The translations under genes were made by a program, and so were the position numbers. From Halomonas sp. I5-271120 (GTDB taxonomy: Bacteria > Pseudomonadota > Gammaproteobacteria > Pseudomonadales > Halomonadaceae), in NCBI RefSeq assembly GCF_030553075.1, contig NZ_CP130701.1, positions 496,001 to 560,000 on the forward strand: a DNA stretch of 64,000 bases, in the 5' to 3' direction. Below, in pieces: positions 36,698 through 46,748 of this stretch. How positions within the stretch are numbered: the stretch's first letter is position 1; every line of letters starts with the position of its first letter. The notes below the pieces were generated by a model that worked only from the letters and a program-made list of their open reading frames with translations, searched no databases and had not been told where the DNA came from.

Positions 36698-37740
36698 TTC
36701 CAAGGTCCCTGCGCGAACTGCTGGATTCCACTCATGGACAGCGCCAAGCCGAATGGCAGGGGCGCACCCTGTGGCTGGCCCGTGAGCCCTGGGGGGAGCT
36801 TGTGGTATCGCTGCAAGGCGCCCAGGTGCTGCACTTCTTAACCGCGCCCGATGCCGCGCGAAAAGCACCCGCCACTCAGACGCCCGAAACCGGGCGAGCC
36901 GCAGGCGCTTCACCCGCGCCCAATGCCGCACGAAAAGCGCCCGCCACTCAGACGCCCGATGCTGCGCTAGAAGCAGCGGAATCTCCGGCGGCGGACGCCG
37001 ATGAAAGCGGCCTTGTGCCCGGTGGCTGGCTTTGGGTCACCCCTACGCCACAGCAGCGGCCGGGCGCGATTCGCGGGGGTATCCCGCTATGCTGGCCCTG
37101 GTTCGCCGACGAGCATACCGCCGATGAGTCGCCGGACCGTTCCGGCCCCATGCATGGCCCGGCACGCCTGACGGACTGGCACCTGGACGCCGTGGACGAG
37201 CATGAGGAAGGCGTCGAGCTGCACCTCTCGCCTACTCAGCGCCTGCACTCTCAGCTGCTGGTGCGAGCGGTGATCCAGGCCAATGCCCAGCGCCTGCACG
37301 TGGAGCTGATCAGCGAGCATGTCGGTGAAACGCCGGTCAAGCTGACCGCCGCCCTGCACAGCTACCTGGCCGTGGCCAACGTACAGGGCTGCCGCCTTAC
37401 TGGCCTTGCGGGTGCTCGCTATCTCGACAAACGCGCCGGCTTCGCCGAACGTGAGCAGCAGGGCGAGCTTGGCATCCGTGGTCCTCTGGATCGCATCTAT
37501 CATTCCAACCGGCCACTGGTATTGGATGACGGCGAGCGCCAGCTCACTATCGCCAAGCAGGGCAGCGACTCGACGGTGGTCTGGCATCCGGGCGATGACC
37601 TGCCGGCCGACACCTCAGCGCAGGCCGGTCGCCACTTCCTGTGCGTCGAGTCAGCCTTCACGCGCCTCGATCCGGTCTGGCTGGTTCCCGGTGCCCAGCA
37701 CCTGCTGGGCACTACCCTGTCACGTGCGGAGAGCGATTGA
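36694..37740 (+). CDS. Glucose-6-phosphate 1-epimerase-like protein (YeaD family)
   Basis: 348 aa, about 50 longer than usual. Aldose-1-epimerase fold: SLQGAQVLHF, GAIRGGIPLCWPWF (the family hallmark), PMHGPARLTDW, TAALHSYLAVANV and later CVESAF. Interconverts alpha and beta hexose-6-phosphates. A Pro/Ala-rich insertion of about 55 residues (about 51-107), built from two 24-residue repeats, sits in a loop before GGWLWVTP. The gene overlaps glk by 4 bp and its stop shares a base with the next start (TGATG), so it is translated as part of the hexose operon. Confidence 0.9.
   Translation: MIPRSLRELLDSTHGQRQAEWQGRTLWLAREPWGELVVSLQGAQVLHFLTAPDAARKAPATQTPETGRAAGASPAPNAARKAPATQTPDAALEAAESPAADADESGLVPGGWLWVTPTPQQRPGAIRGGIPLCWPWFADEHTADESPDRSGPMHGPARLTDWHLDAVDEHEEGVELHLSPTQRLHSQLLVRAVIQANAQRLHVELISEHVGETPVKLTAALHSYLAVANVQGCRLTGLAGARYLDKRAGFAEREQQGELGIRGPLDRIYHSNRPLVLDDGERQLTIAKQGSDSTVVWHPGDDLPADTSAQAGRHFLCVESAFTRLDPVWLVPGAQHLLGTTLSRAESD
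36844..36959 (+). repeat. 72-bp-period direct repeat inside the epimerase gene
   Basis: Two copies of a 44-bp block (36844-36887 and 36916-36959) differing at only a few positions, spaced 72 bp apart, exactly 24 codons. Each encodes a version of DAARKAPATQTP. The duplication is in frame and accounts for much of the Pro/Ala-rich insertion. Confidence 0.9.
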
Positions 37741-38615
37741 TGAGCACCGAGCTTTTTCGCGATGCCCCCTTCCTGCTGGGCATGATGCGGTTGCATGAAG
37801 ACGAGGCGTTGCACCAGCCGAACGCCATGGCCGACTGGATCGAGGCGCGCCTCGACCAGGGCCTCAACTGGTTCGACCATGCCGACATCTACGGCGACCG
37901 TCAGGGCGAAACCCTGTTCGGGCAGGCGCTGCGCGCCCGCCCGGAGCTCGCCAAGCGAGTCAAGATCGTCACCAAGGCAAGCATCGTCACCCCCGGGCGC
38001 GATCTCTCGCCGATGGGCGTCAAGCACTACGACAGCTCGCCTGAGTACATCACCCAGGCCATCGACGACGCCCTGGATCGTCTCGGCGTCGAGCGCCTCG
38101 AGCACTTCCTGCTCCACCGCCCCGACCCGCTGATGAATGCCGAGGACACCGCCCGCGCACTGGACGCCGCCATTGACGCCGGCAAGATCGGCGCCGCTGG
38201 GGTCTCGAACTTCCTGCCCGAACAGTGGCGTCGACTGCAGCACGCCATGCAGCACAAGCTGGTCGGCCACCAGCTGCAGCTGTCGCTGGCCTACCCTGAC
38301 CCGCTGTTCGACGGACGCTATGACGCTCTGATCGCCGATAACCTGCAGCCCATGGCATGGTCGCCGCTGGGCGGAGGCATCGTCTTCGAGGACGTTCTCG
38401 GCGAATCGCTCTCAAGGATCGCGGAGGACCTCGAGACCAGTTCCGCCGGCCTCGCCCTCGCCTGGCTCAGGGCCCTGCCCCAGCGCCCGGTGCCGGTGAT
38501 TGGCACCCTGAGGCCCAGCCGCATCGATGAATTGCTGACCGGCGCCAACCTGAACCTGGAGCGCCCCACCTGGTTTGCCCTGCTCGAGGAGGCTCGCAGC
38601 CACCGCGTCGCCTGA
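37740..38615 (+). CDS. Aldo/keto reductase (YdhF-like)
   Basis: 291 aa. The catalytic tetrad is visible: D46 in FDHADIYG, Y51, the Lys of IVTKAS and the His of LLHRPDPL; the NADPH-binding end includes PVPVIGTLRPSRI. Closest remembered relative is E. coli YdhF (HYDSSPEYI and HRPDPLM segments). Reduces a carbonyl with NADPH; natural substrate unknown. Start 37740 overlaps the preceding stop by one base. The context suggests a role in hexose or triose aldehyde handling. Confidence 0.88.
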   Translation: MSTELFRDAPFLLGMMRLHEDEALHQPNAMADWIEARLDQGLNWFDHADIYGDRQGETLFGQALRARPELAKRVKIVTKASIVTPGRDLSPMGVKHYDSSPEYITQAIDDALDRLGVERLEHFLLHRPDPLMNAEDTARALDAAIDAGKIGAAGVSNFLPEQWRRLQHAMQHKLVGHQLQLSLAYPDPLFDGRYDALIADNLQPMAWSPLGGGIVFEDVLGESLSRIAEDLETSSAGLALAWLRALPQRPVPVIGTLRPSRIDELLTGANLNLERPTWFALLEEARSHRVA

Positions 38616-38745
38616 GCGGTCTGGGTGCCGATACGAGCGCTGACAGAGAAACATCCGCCACGGGTGACTCGATTCATCCAATCGACGACCATGATAACAA
38701 GCAACCACCACAACAATGACGCCACCCACGATCCCGGAGGACGGC

Positions 38746-40440
38746 ATGTTCCAACTGACCCGCAGCGTCACCTGGCAGGCCCTCGAGCGCCTGCACCAGC
38801 AGACCGCCAATGATCGCATCAGCGACTACTTCACGGCTGACCCCGAGCGCTTCGAGAAGATGAGCCTGCGCGTCGGTGGACTCTTCCTCGACTACTCCAA
38901 GCATCAGGTGTCCGACGAGGTGCTCAAGACGCTGCTCGAGCTTGCCGACCATTCTGCCCTGGTACAGCGCCGCGCGCAGATGTTCTCCGGCGACATCATC
39001 AACGTCACCGAAGATCGCCCGGTGCTGCACACCGCCCTGCGCAATCTGAGTGACGAGCCGGTCTACGTGGATGGCAAGAACGTGATGCCTGAGATTCACC
39101 AGACCCGCGAGCAGATCAAGCGTTTCTCGGAAGAGGTGCGCAGCGGCGAGTGGAAAGGCTACAGCGGCGAGCGGATCAAGGACGTGGTCAACATCGGCAT
39201 CGGCGGCTCGGACCTCGGCCCCAACATGGCCTGCCGGGCGCTGCTCAAGCATCGTCACCCGGAACTCAACTTCCACTTCGTTTCCAACGTCGATGGCACC
39301 CATATCCAGAAGGTGCTGAAGCGCCTCGACCCGGCGACCACGCTGTTCATCGTCTCGACCAAGACGTTCTCGACGCAGGAGACGCTGCTCAACGCCAAGA
39401 CCGCACGGCGCTGGTTCCTCGACGGTGCAGGCGAGGACGCCGATGTGGGCGCTCACTTCATCGCCGCCTCGACCAACCGCAAGGCGGCGATGGAGTTTGG
39501 CATCCGTGAAGAGAACGTCTTCGAGTTCTGGGCCTGGGTCGGCGGGCGTTATTCGATGTGGTCATCGATCGGCTTACCCATCGCGCTGTCCATTGGTTTC
39601 GAGGGCTTCATCGAGCTGCTCGAAGGCGCTCAGGAGATGGACAAGCACTTCATCGAGGCCCCCTTCGCCGAGAACATGCCGGTGCTGATGGCGCTGATCG
39701 GCATCTGGTACATCAATTTCCACGGTGCCGAGACTCAGGCCATCGTGCCCTACGACCAGGCGCTGCATCAGCTGCCCGCCTTCCTGCAGCAGCTCGACAT
39801 GGAGTCCAACGGCAAGTCGGTGGATATCTTCGGCCAGCCGGTCAACTACAAGACCGGGCCGATCGTCTGGGGCGAGACCGGCTCCAACGGGCAGCACGCT
39901 TTCTTCCAGCTGCTGCACCAGGGCACACGCTTCGTGCCGATCGACTTCATCGCTTCGCTGAAGCCCGAGTCCGGCTTCGAGGATCACCACTTCGCTCTGC
40001 TGACCAACATGCTCGCCCAGGCCAATGCCTTCATGGAAGGCAGCCAGGACAGCAGCCAGCTAGATCCCTACAGCTGCCCGGGTAACCGTCCGTCGAGCAC
40101 CCTGTTGCTGGATGAACTGACGCCGAAGAACCTGGGCGCGCTGATCGCGCTCTACGAACACAAGGTGTTCGTGCAGGGCGTGATCTGGAACATCAATTCC
40201 TTCGATCAGTGGGGCGTTCAGCTCGGCAAGCGCATCGCCGGCGAGATCAGCGAGCGCATCGACGAGAACAGCCAGGACTTCGATGCCTCGACCCAGGGGC
40301 TGCTGGCCCTGGTACGCGGCCACTTCGGCGAGCGCCAGAGCGGTACCGCCGCAAAGACCAAGGCTGCTGAAGGCACCAAGAAGAATACCGCCAAGGCCAA
40401 AGCCACCCAGTCACCGGCCAAGCAGGATACTTCCTCATGA
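38746..40440 (+). CDS. pgi: Glucose-6-phosphate isomerase
   Basis: 564 aa. Signatures NIGIGGSDLGPNMA, FVSNVDGTHI, the active-site VGGRYSMWSSIGLPI, and GSNGQHAFFQLLHQG are intact. Interconverts glucose-6-P and fructose-6-P, linking fructose to the ED route. ATG 38746 has GGAGG 5 nt upstream, so the longer frame from 38716 is not favoured. The C-terminus after HFGERQSG carries an extra tail of about 30 residues rich in Lys, Ala and Thr (AAKTKAAEG, KKNTAKAKATQ), unusual for the family and basic in an otherwise acidic proteome. Overlaps the next gene by 4 bp. Confidence 0.96.
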   Translation: MFQLTRSVTWQALERLHQQTANDRISDYFTADPERFEKMSLRVGGLFLDYSKHQVSDEVLKTLLELADHSALVQRRAQMFSGDIINVTEDRPVLHTALRNLSDEPVYVDGKNVMPEIHQTREQIKRFSEEVRSGEWKGYSGERIKDVVNIGIGGSDLGPNMACRALLKHRHPELNFHFVSNVDGTHIQKVLKRLDPATTLFIVSTKTFSTQETLLNAKTARRWFLDGAGEDADVGAHFIAASTNRKAAMEFGIREENVFEFWAWVGGRYSMWSSIGLPIALSIGFEGFIELLEGAQEMDKHFIEAPFAENMPVLMALIGIWYINFHGAETQAIVPYDQALHQLPAFLQQLDMESNGKSVDIFGQPVNYKTGPIVWGETGSNGQHAFFQLLHQGTRFVPIDFIASLKPESGFEDHHFALLTNMLAQANAFMEGSQDSSQLDPYSCPGNRPSSTLLLDELTPKNLGALIALYEHKVFVQGVIWNINSFDQWGVQLGKRIAGEISERIDENSQDFDASTQGLLALVRGHFGERQSGTAAKTKAAEGTKKNTAKAKATQSPAKQDTSS

Positions 40441-41411
40441 CGCCCATCATTGCCTTCGGCGAGGCCCTCGTCGATATGCTCTCCAACCGTCTAGGCGACG
40501 ATGCCCAGGGCCCCGAGACCTTCACCCCCTACGCCGGCGGTGCGCCGGCCAATGTCGCCGTGGCCTGCGCCCGTCTGGGCGTGCCCAGCCGCTTTCTCGG
40601 CATGCTCGGCGACGACCACTTCGGCGACTTCCTGGCCGACGAACTCGAGTCCCATGGGGTCGATACCTCGGGCGTGGTGCGCACGCGTGAAGCGCGCACC
40701 GCGCTTGCCTTCGTCTCTCGTGACGCGGCAGGCGAGCGCACCTTCGACTTCTATCGCCCACCGGCGGCGGACCTGCTGTATCGCCTCGAACACCTGCCTG
40801 CCGGCGTTTTCGAATCTCCGGCAATCCTGCATTTGTGCAGCAACAGCCTGACCGAAGACGGCATCGCCGAGACGACCCTGAGTCTCGCCGACATGGCGGC
40901 CAAGAGCGGAAGCCTGGTCAGCGTCGATGCCAACCTGCGACACAACCTGTGGTCGACCGGCCAGGCCGAGGTCGGACCGGTGACGCAGCTGATCGAGCGT
41001 GCCGCCCTGCTCAAGCTGGCCCGCGAGGAACTCGATTTCCTGCGCGGGGACCACCCCGCCGAGGACTGGCTGGCCGAGCGCCTGACCGCCGGCGTACGCC
41101 TGATCCTGATCACCGATGGTCCTGGCGCGGTCGAAGTGCGCACCGTGAATGGCTATTTCACGGTCACCCCGCCTCGCGTCACCGCGGTAGACACTACCGC
41201 CGGCGGCGATGCCTTCATCGGGGGGCTGCTGGCCACTCTTGCCAATCAGGACCTGTCTGCCCAACAAGCCGGCAACGACTGGTGGCACGATGAAGCCATG
41301 CTGCGCCGCGCCGTGGATGTCGCCTGCCGCTGCGGTGCCCACGCGGTCACCCGCCCCGGCTCCTATGAGGCCCTGCCGGGGCGCAGAGAGCTCGACGCCT
41401 GGCAACCCTGA
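40437..41411 (+). CDS. PfkB-family carbohydrate kinase, probable fructokinase
   Basis: 324 aa. Ribokinase fold: IAFGEALVDML, YAGGAPANVAVACARLG near the N-terminus and the C-terminal anion-hole/catalytic motif DTTAGGDAFIGGLL with the catalytic Asp. NLWSTGQAEVG and ALAFVSRDAAGERTF resemble fructokinases. It would phosphorylate fructose to fructose-6-phosphate; 2-keto-3-deoxygluconate kinase is an alternative. Overlap of 4 bp with pgi supports the fructose role since Pgi takes the product. Last gene of the hexose string. Confidence 0.85.
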   Translation: MTPIIAFGEALVDMLSNRLGDDAQGPETFTPYAGGAPANVAVACARLGVPSRFLGMLGDDHFGDFLADELESHGVDTSGVVRTREARTALAFVSRDAAGERTFDFYRPPAADLLYRLEHLPAGVFESPAILHLCSNSLTEDGIAETTLSLADMAAKSGSLVSVDANLRHNLWSTGQAEVGPVTQLIERAALLKLAREELDFLRGDHPAEDWLAERLTAGVRLILITDGPGAVEVRTVNGYFTVTPPRVTAVDTTAGGDAFIGGLLATLANQDLSAQQAGNDWWHDEAMLRRAVDVACRCGAHAVTRPGSYEALPGRRELDAWQP

Positions 41412-41536
41412 ATCCTGGGAAGCCGCACACATGCATTGTTTGCGCTAGACAAACGACCTAAAGTATTTCGCGGCGCCTCCGATATATCGTCGCTAGGGGG
41501 TTTTTGCCCTTGGCGACTATTGCTCGGAGCAGGGCC

Positions 41537-44101
41537 ATGAAAATACCCGGTAAACATCCTGAAGAAACTCGTCGGCTGGCCGCCCTACAGGCACTGCAGA
41601 TCCTTGACACCCCCGCCGAAGATGGCCTGGATGGTCTGACGCGCCTGGCACAGGAACTCTTCGACGTCCCTATCGCCTTGATCTCGCTGGTCGACGACAA
41701 GCGTCAGTGGTTCAAATCATGCCACGGCCTCGATATCCGCGAAACGCACCGCGATGTTTCCTTCTGTGGCCATGCCGTCGCCAATGACGCTCCCTTTGTC
41801 ATCGAAGACACTGCCAGTGACCCCGCCTTTGTCGATCACCCCCTGGTCACCGGCCCCCCGAATATCCGCTTCTACGCCGGTCACCCGCTACGCCCTCAGG
41901 ATGCCCTGCCGATCGGCACTCTGTGTTTGATCGACACCCGTCCACGCACGTTCGGTCCCAACGAGCACCTTCGCTTGGCCATGCTAGCCGCCCAAGCCGA
42001 AGAGTTGCTGCGCTTGCACCTGCTCCGCGTCGAGGAGGCCGAGAAAAAGGCCGAAATCAAGCACCTCAGCAGCCTGTTGCAAGGCGTCCTCGACAGCAGC
42101 CGGGACCCCATCTACGCCCGCAGCACTGGGGGACGCTATCTGACGGCCAACCGTGCCTGCCTGGATAAGCTGGGACTCGATGACGTTCCGTTAGATCCCC
42201 TCAAAGTCGAGGAGCACCTGCCTGCCCCCATCGCCGAGCGTCTGGCCGCCGCGGAGCAGCTGGTCATACGCCAAGGCGTGCCCGAGCGCTTCATTCTGCC
42301 CCCGCTCAACGACACCGTGTTCGATGTGACCGTATCGCCACTGCGCGATGCACAGGGCAACATTCGCGGCACCGTCGGCGTCGCCCACGACATCACCTCT
42401 GCTCAGCGACAAGCGGCACTGCTCAAGGTGCTTCATCAGGGAATCACCGACTATCAGGCCCTGATGTCGGGAGAGCACCTCTGGGAGTTCCTGATGGAAG
42501 GTCTGCAAGTGCTCACCGGCAGCGATTACGCGCTGATCGGCGAAGTCATCAAGGTCGAGGGACATCCCGCGCTGAAGATTCATGCCATCACCGACCTGAG
42601 CTGGAGCGAGGAATCCCGTAAATTGATGTTGCGGCTACGCAGTGGTGACATGACGCTGGATAATCCCAACAGCCTGCTTGGCCGGGTGTTCGCCCACGGC
42701 GAAACGGTGATGACCAATGACGTCGCTTCACACCCAAATCGCAGCGGCTTTCCTTCCGGTCATCCCGCCATCCACAACTATCTGGGCGTACCGATTCACG
42801 ACGGCGACCAGGTGATCGGCATGTACGCCATCGCCAACAGCCCCCAGCGCTTCAACAAGGCGCTGCTTGACTGGATCGAGCCCTTTACGGCGACCTGTGC
42901 CCTCTTGATCAACTTCTATCGTCAGCGAGCACAGCGCGAGAACATCATCGCCGAACTGGCTGCCGCAAGAGACCAGGCGGAAAAGGCCAACTTGGCCAAG
43001 AGCGACTTTCTTTCCTCGATGAGTCATGAGCTGCGCACCCCGCTCAACGCGATTCTCGGCTTCGCCCAGTTGCTTGCCAACAGCCGCAAAGCACCGCTCA
43101 ACGAACGCCAGCAGCGCCAGGTCCACCAGATCGAAAAGAGCGGCCATCATCTGCTCGGCTTGATCAATGAGGTACTGGATCTCGCCAAGATCGAGGCCGG
43201 GCACCTGCAACTCTCTCTGGAGCCTCTGCTGCTGGGTAGCCTTATCAAGGATGCCAGTGACACCCTGGCCGGCATCGCCGAGAATGCCGGCATCAAACTG
43301 ATGGCCAGGTCACCCGAGCCGGATATTGCCGTGATTGCCGACTACACCCGCACCAAGCAGGTGTTGTTGAACCTGATGTCCAACGCCATCAAGTACAACC
43401 GTGAAGCCGGGCACGTGAAGCTGTACGTCACGCTAATCGACTCTCGCGTGCGCGTCACCGTCAGTGACACCGGCCATGGAATTCCTACCGAGCATCAGGC
43501 AGAGCTGTTCGAGCCCTTTCAACGACTTACCGCCGAACACAGTGCTATCGAGGGCACCGGAATTGGCCTGGCCATCACCCGCGAGCTGGTTGTGCACATG
43601 CAGGGCTCCATCGGCGTCGACAGCACCCCCGGCGAAGGCAGCGACTTCTGGTTCGAACTGCCGCTGGCCGTTAATGGCGCAGCCAAGGAACATGACGCCT
43701 CGCCGGATGCAAATGAGACGAACACCCGCCTGACGGGTCATCGACTGCTCTACATCGAAGACAACCCCGCCAATCAGCGTCTCATGGAGGACATCATCGA
43801 GGATCTCGAAGGTTTCAGCCTGCAGGTGGTGCCCAGTGCTGAAGTCGGCCTCGAGCTGATCCGCCACTGCCCTCCGGATCTGGTGCTAATGGACCTGCAC
43901 CTACCGGGCATGGACGGCTATCAGGCATTGGCCGTGCTGCGCCAATCCACCGAGCATGCCGATCTGCCGGTGATCGCCCTGTCGGCCAATGCCATGGCCT
44001 GCGACCAGCAACCCGGCCAAAAGGCCGGTTTCGATGCCTATCTCACCAAGCCGCTAGATCTAGGCACATTTAGCGAGACGCTGGCTCGCCTGCTGTCCTG
44101 A
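41537..44101 (+). CDS. Hybrid sensor histidine kinase (GAF-PAS-GAF-HisKA-HATPase-REC)
   Basis: 854 aa, no membrane segment, so cytoplasmic. Domains: GAF (about 10-160, with [12 protein letters not shown] and DVSFCGHAV), PAS (about 175-290), second GAF (about 300-460), HisKA with H497 in [13 protein letters not shown], HATPase with N616 (N box), DTGHGIP (G1) and GTGIGLAI (G2), and a C-terminal receiver with D786 in [16 protein letters not shown] 41537 has GGAG 7 nt upstream; a TTG start at 41504 is less likely. Followed after 50 bp by a receiver-GGDEF-EAL gene, with which it probably forms a phosphorelay controlling c-di-GMP. Ligands of the GAF/PAS domains unknown. Confidence 0.92.
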   Translation: MKIPGKHPEETRRLAALQALQILDTPAEDGLDGLTRLAQELFDVPIALISLVDDKRQWFKSCHGLDIRETHRDVSFCGHAVANDAPFVIEDTASDPAFVDHPLVTGPPNIRFYAGHPLRPQDALPIGTLCLIDTRPRTFGPNEHLRLAMLAAQAEELLRLHLLRVEEAEKKAEIKHLSSLLQGVLDSSRDPIYARSTGGRYLTANRACLDKLGLDDVPLDPLKVEEHLPAPIAERLAAAEQLVIRQGVPERFILPPLNDTVFDVTVSPLRDAQGNIRGTVGVAHDITSAQRQAALLKVLHQGITDYQALMSGEHLWEFLMEGLQVLTGSDYALIGEVIKVEGHPALKIHAITDLSWSEESRKLMLRLRSGDMTLDNPNSLLGRVFAHGETVMTNDVASHPNRSGFPSGHPAIHNYLGVPIHDGDQVIGMYAIANSPQRFNKALLDWIEPFTATCALLINFYRQRAQRENIIAELAAARDQAEKANLAKSDFLSSMSHELRTPLNAILGFAQLLANSRKAPLNERQQRQVHQIEKSGHHLLGLINEVLDLAKIEAGHLQLSLEPLLLGSLIKDASDTLAGIAENAGIKLMARSPEPDIAVIADYTRTKQVLLNLMSNAIKYNREAGHVKLYVTLIDSRVRVTVSDTGHGIPTEHQAELFEPFQRLTAEHSAIEGTGIGLAITRELVVHMQGSIGVDSTPGEGSDFWFELPLAVNGAAKEHDASPDANETNTRLTGHRLLYIEDNPANQRLMEDIIEDLEGFSLQVVPSAEVGLELIRHCPPDLVLMDLHLPGMDGYQALAVLRQSTEHADLPVIALSANAMACDQQPGQKAGFDAYLTKPLDLGTFSETLARLLS

Positions 44102-44151
44102 TGCTCGATACCTGATGCTCACATGATGCCCGCGATTCAAGGAGCCCTACG

Positions 44152-45900
44152 TTGACGGATGACACCGCCCTGACCCATAAGCGCCTGCTGGTGGTTGACG
44201 ATAATCCGGCAAACGTCGAGCTGCTGCTCGATCTGCTCGACGATCACGGCTTCGAAAACGTCACCAGCACCAGCGACAGCAGTCGCGTGGTGTCGCTCTG
44301 CGAGGCCGATTGCCCGGATCTTATCCTCCTCGACATCCGCATGCCGGGCCTTGACGGCCATGGCGTCATGAGTGCTCTCACGGAACGCTTCGACTCCCAG
44401 GCGCCACCGGTGATCGTGCTCACCGCCCAGCACGATCATGAGACCCGGCAAACAGCCCTGTCTCTAGGCGCGCGTGACTTCCTGACCAAGCCCTTTCGCC
44501 ACGATGAGGTCTTGCAGCGCATCAATAATGTCCTTTCGGTGCAACACCGCTTCGAGGTCCGAGATCAGCAGGCGGAAGCCCTCGAACACCTGGTGTCATT
44601 GCGCACCCAGGCGCTCGAACGCCAAACGCGCACCGATCCGACGACCGATCTGCCCAACCGCCATGGATTGAGTGAGGTGCTAGAACAGCGCGCAACGCTT
44701 AGCGACCCCACCGGCATCCTCTTCATCGCCCTGGACGAGCTGGATGACATCGTGCGCCTGCATGGCTACAGCGCCATCGAAGGGCTGCTCAAACAGCTCG
44801 GCCAGCGACTCGCGGCCAAGCTGCCGCCCTCGCATGTCGTCGGTCCCTGGGGAGGCACTGAGTGGCTGGTGATCTGCCCCGATCCCGTGGATACCGCAAC
44901 CCTCGTTGAGCTGGCCAACTGTCTGTGTCGCCTGATTCATCAGGACCACCCCGTGGGCGACCTGCTGCTGTCCATCAAGGCGCGAGTCGGCATCTGCCAG
45001 GCCAGCCGCTTCGAACCCGAGCGTCTGATCCACCAGGCCGCACTGGCCCTTCCTCATGGTTACTCGCCGATGGTGCAGTACTATTCCGAGACCCTTGAGC
45101 AGCAACAGCGCCGTCGCCTAAGGCTGCAACAGGCTCTGCGCGGTGCAGGAGAACGGGGCGAGCTCGAGCTGGCCTTCCAGCCCAAGGTCGATCTTGCCAG
45201 CGGACGAGCAGTCGGTGCCGAGGCGCTGCTGCGCTGGCATCATCCCGACTTCGGAACGGTCTCGCCGGCCGACTTCATCCCTCTGGCCGAAGCCAGCGGC
45301 GATATCCTCGCCATCGGCGACTGGGTCATCGATGCGGCGCTCGATCAGCTCAAGGCGTGGCGCCAGGAAGCCTGGATCAATGAGGACTTCCACCTGGCCA
45401 TCAACGTGGCGGCCCGCCAACTGTCGCGACAGGATTTCGCCGAGCGGCTGCTGGAACGTCTGCGCTGGTACGACCTGCCCGGCTCCAGCCTGGGACTCGA
45501 AGTCACCGAATCGGGGCTGATGGTGGATGTCGGCCTGGCCCGCGAGCAGCTCACCATCCTCGCTCGCGCCGGCACTCGTATCGCCATCGATGACTTCGGC
45601 ACCGGCTACTCGTCGCTTGCCTACTTGAAGACCCTGCCGGTCAGCACCCTGAAGATTGATCGCGCCTTCGTCAGTCCTCTTCCGGATAGCGAAGAGGACC
45701 GCAATCTGGCCGCCACCGTCATCGCCATGGCGCACAGCTTCTGTTGCGACGTGGTCGCCGAAGGCATCGAGCAAGCCTCCCAGGCGACCCTGCTCCGCGA
45801 GCTGGGCTTTGAGACCGCTCAGGGCTACTACTATTCCCGCCCGCTGCCGCCTGAGGCCTTCGCCGACTGGCATCGCCAGCAGCAAGCGGCGATGGCCTAG
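44152..45900 (+). CDS. Response regulator with degenerate GGDEF and intact EAL domain (probable c-di-GMP phosphodiesterase)
   Basis: 582 aa. Receiver (about 10-125; D61 in LILLDIRMPG), a GGDEF domain whose signature is degenerate (GGTEW; about 160-305), and EAL (about 325-575) with all catalytic elements: AEALLRW, NVAARQL, LEVTES, IDDFGTGYSS, LKIDRAF, AEGIEQ. It should hydrolyse c-di-GMP when phosphorylated or released by its receiver. Start is a TTG at 44152 with AAGGAG 7 nt upstream, which may limit its translation. Lies just after the hybrid kinase, the likely phosphate donor. Confidence 0.92.
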   Translation: MTDDTALTHKRLLVVDDNPANVELLLDLLDDHGFENVTSTSDSSRVVSLCEADCPDLILLDIRMPGLDGHGVMSALTERFDSQAPPVIVLTAQHDHETRQTALSLGARDFLTKPFRHDEVLQRINNVLSVQHRFEVRDQQAEALEHLVSLRTQALERQTRTDPTTDLPNRHGLSEVLEQRATLSDPTGILFIALDELDDIVRLHGYSAIEGLLKQLGQRLAAKLPPSHVVGPWGGTEWLVICPDPVDTATLVELANCLCRLIHQDHPVGDLLLSIKARVGICQASRFEPERLIHQAALALPHGYSPMVQYYSETLEQQQRRRLRLQQALRGAGERGELELAFQPKVDLASGRAVGAEALLRWHHPDFGTVSPADFIPLAEASGDILAIGDWVIDAALDQLKAWRQEAWINEDFHLAINVAARQLSRQDFAERLLERLRWYDLPGSSLGLEVTESGLMVDVGLAREQLTILARAGTRIAIDDFGTGYSSLAYLKTLPVSTLKIDRAFVSPLPDSEEDRNLAATVIAMAHSFCCDVVAEGIEQASQATLLRELGFETAQGYYYSRPLPPEAFADWHRQQQAAMA

Positions 45901-45971
45901 CGCCTGCCCAGATAGCCTTACGGCAGGGAGTACCGCCGGTAGCGATAGCGATGGGAAGCGACTCGGCAGGT

Positions 45972-45997
45972 AAAAAAAGACCCGCCAGCGGCGGGTC
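45972..45997 (-). terminator. Rho-independent terminator of the zwf-pgl-eda operon
   Basis: Minus strand: GACCCGCC, loop GCT, GGCGGGTC (8-bp perfect stem) followed by seven T. It lies 64 nt past the eda stop and between convergent gene sets. Confidence 0.9.
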
Positions 45998-46060
45998 GAA
46001 CAACAGCAGAGCTGTCGAGAGAGAAACGTTTAGCGATGAAGCACTCTGCCGGCGGCCGGT

Positions 46061-46723
46061 TCAGTGGTGGAAACGCTCGGCGGCCTGGCGTGCCAGCTCG
46101 CGGATGCCGTCCCAGTCCTCGGCCTCGACCAGCGCCTGGGGCGTCAGCCAGGAGCCGCCCACACACATCACGTTAGGCAGCTTGAGGTAGTCTTCGGCAT
46201 TGTCGACGGTGATGCCGCCGGTCGGGCAGAAGCGCGCCTCGGGAATCGGGCCGCCGAAGGACTTGATGGCCTTGGCACCGCCACTGGATTCCGCCGGGAA
46301 GAACTTGAAGCGACGATAGCCATACTGCCAGCCGGTCATCAGCTCAGAGATGGTAGAGATACCGGGCAGCATGGGCACCGGGCTCTCGACCCCATAGCGA
46401 TACAGCGCCTCGGTCGCCCCGGGAGTCACCACAAAATCGGCCCCGACCTGTTCGGCCTGACGGTACTGAGCCGGCGTCAGCACGGTGCCAACGCCGATGC
46501 TGGCGCCGGGCAGGGCTTCGCGCATGCGGCGGATGGCCTCAAGCGCACAGTCGGTTCGCAGGGTGATCTCCAGCACCGGCAGGCCGCCCTCGACCAAAGC
46601 GCGTGCCAGAGGGACTGCATCCTCGATCCGTTCGATGGTGATCACCGGAATCACCTCGGCCTTGAGACAGATACTGTCGAGTTCGGTCGTGCGGGTGGAA
46701 GGCAGCTGCTTGTCGATGGTCAT
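46061..46723 (-). CDS. eda: KDPG aldolase (2-keto-3-deoxy-6-phosphogluconate aldolase)
   Basis: 220 aa. Class I aldolase: catalytic Glu in GLPVLEITLRT, Schiff-base Lys in FKFFPAE, and PGISTISELM, FCPTGGI. Cleaves KDPG to pyruvate and glyceraldehyde-3-phosphate, the last specific ED step. ATG 46723 has GGAG 6 nt upstream; 12 extra upstream codons are not conserved. Downstream of pgl on the same strand, separated by a 160-bp structured spacer. Confidence 0.96.
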   Translation of the reverse strand: MTIDKQLPSTRTTELDSICLKAEVIPVITIERIEDAVPLARALVEGGLPVLEITLRTDCALEAIRRMREALPGASIGVGTVLTPAQYRQAEQVGADFVVTPGATEALYRYGVESPVPMLPGISTISELMTGWQYGYRRFKFFPAESSGGAKAIKSFGGPIPEARFCPTGGITVDNAEDYLKLPNVMCVGGSWLTPQALVEAEDWDGIRELARQAAERFHH

Positions 46724-46748
46724 GATGGTCTCCAAAAAGTCAAGGAAG

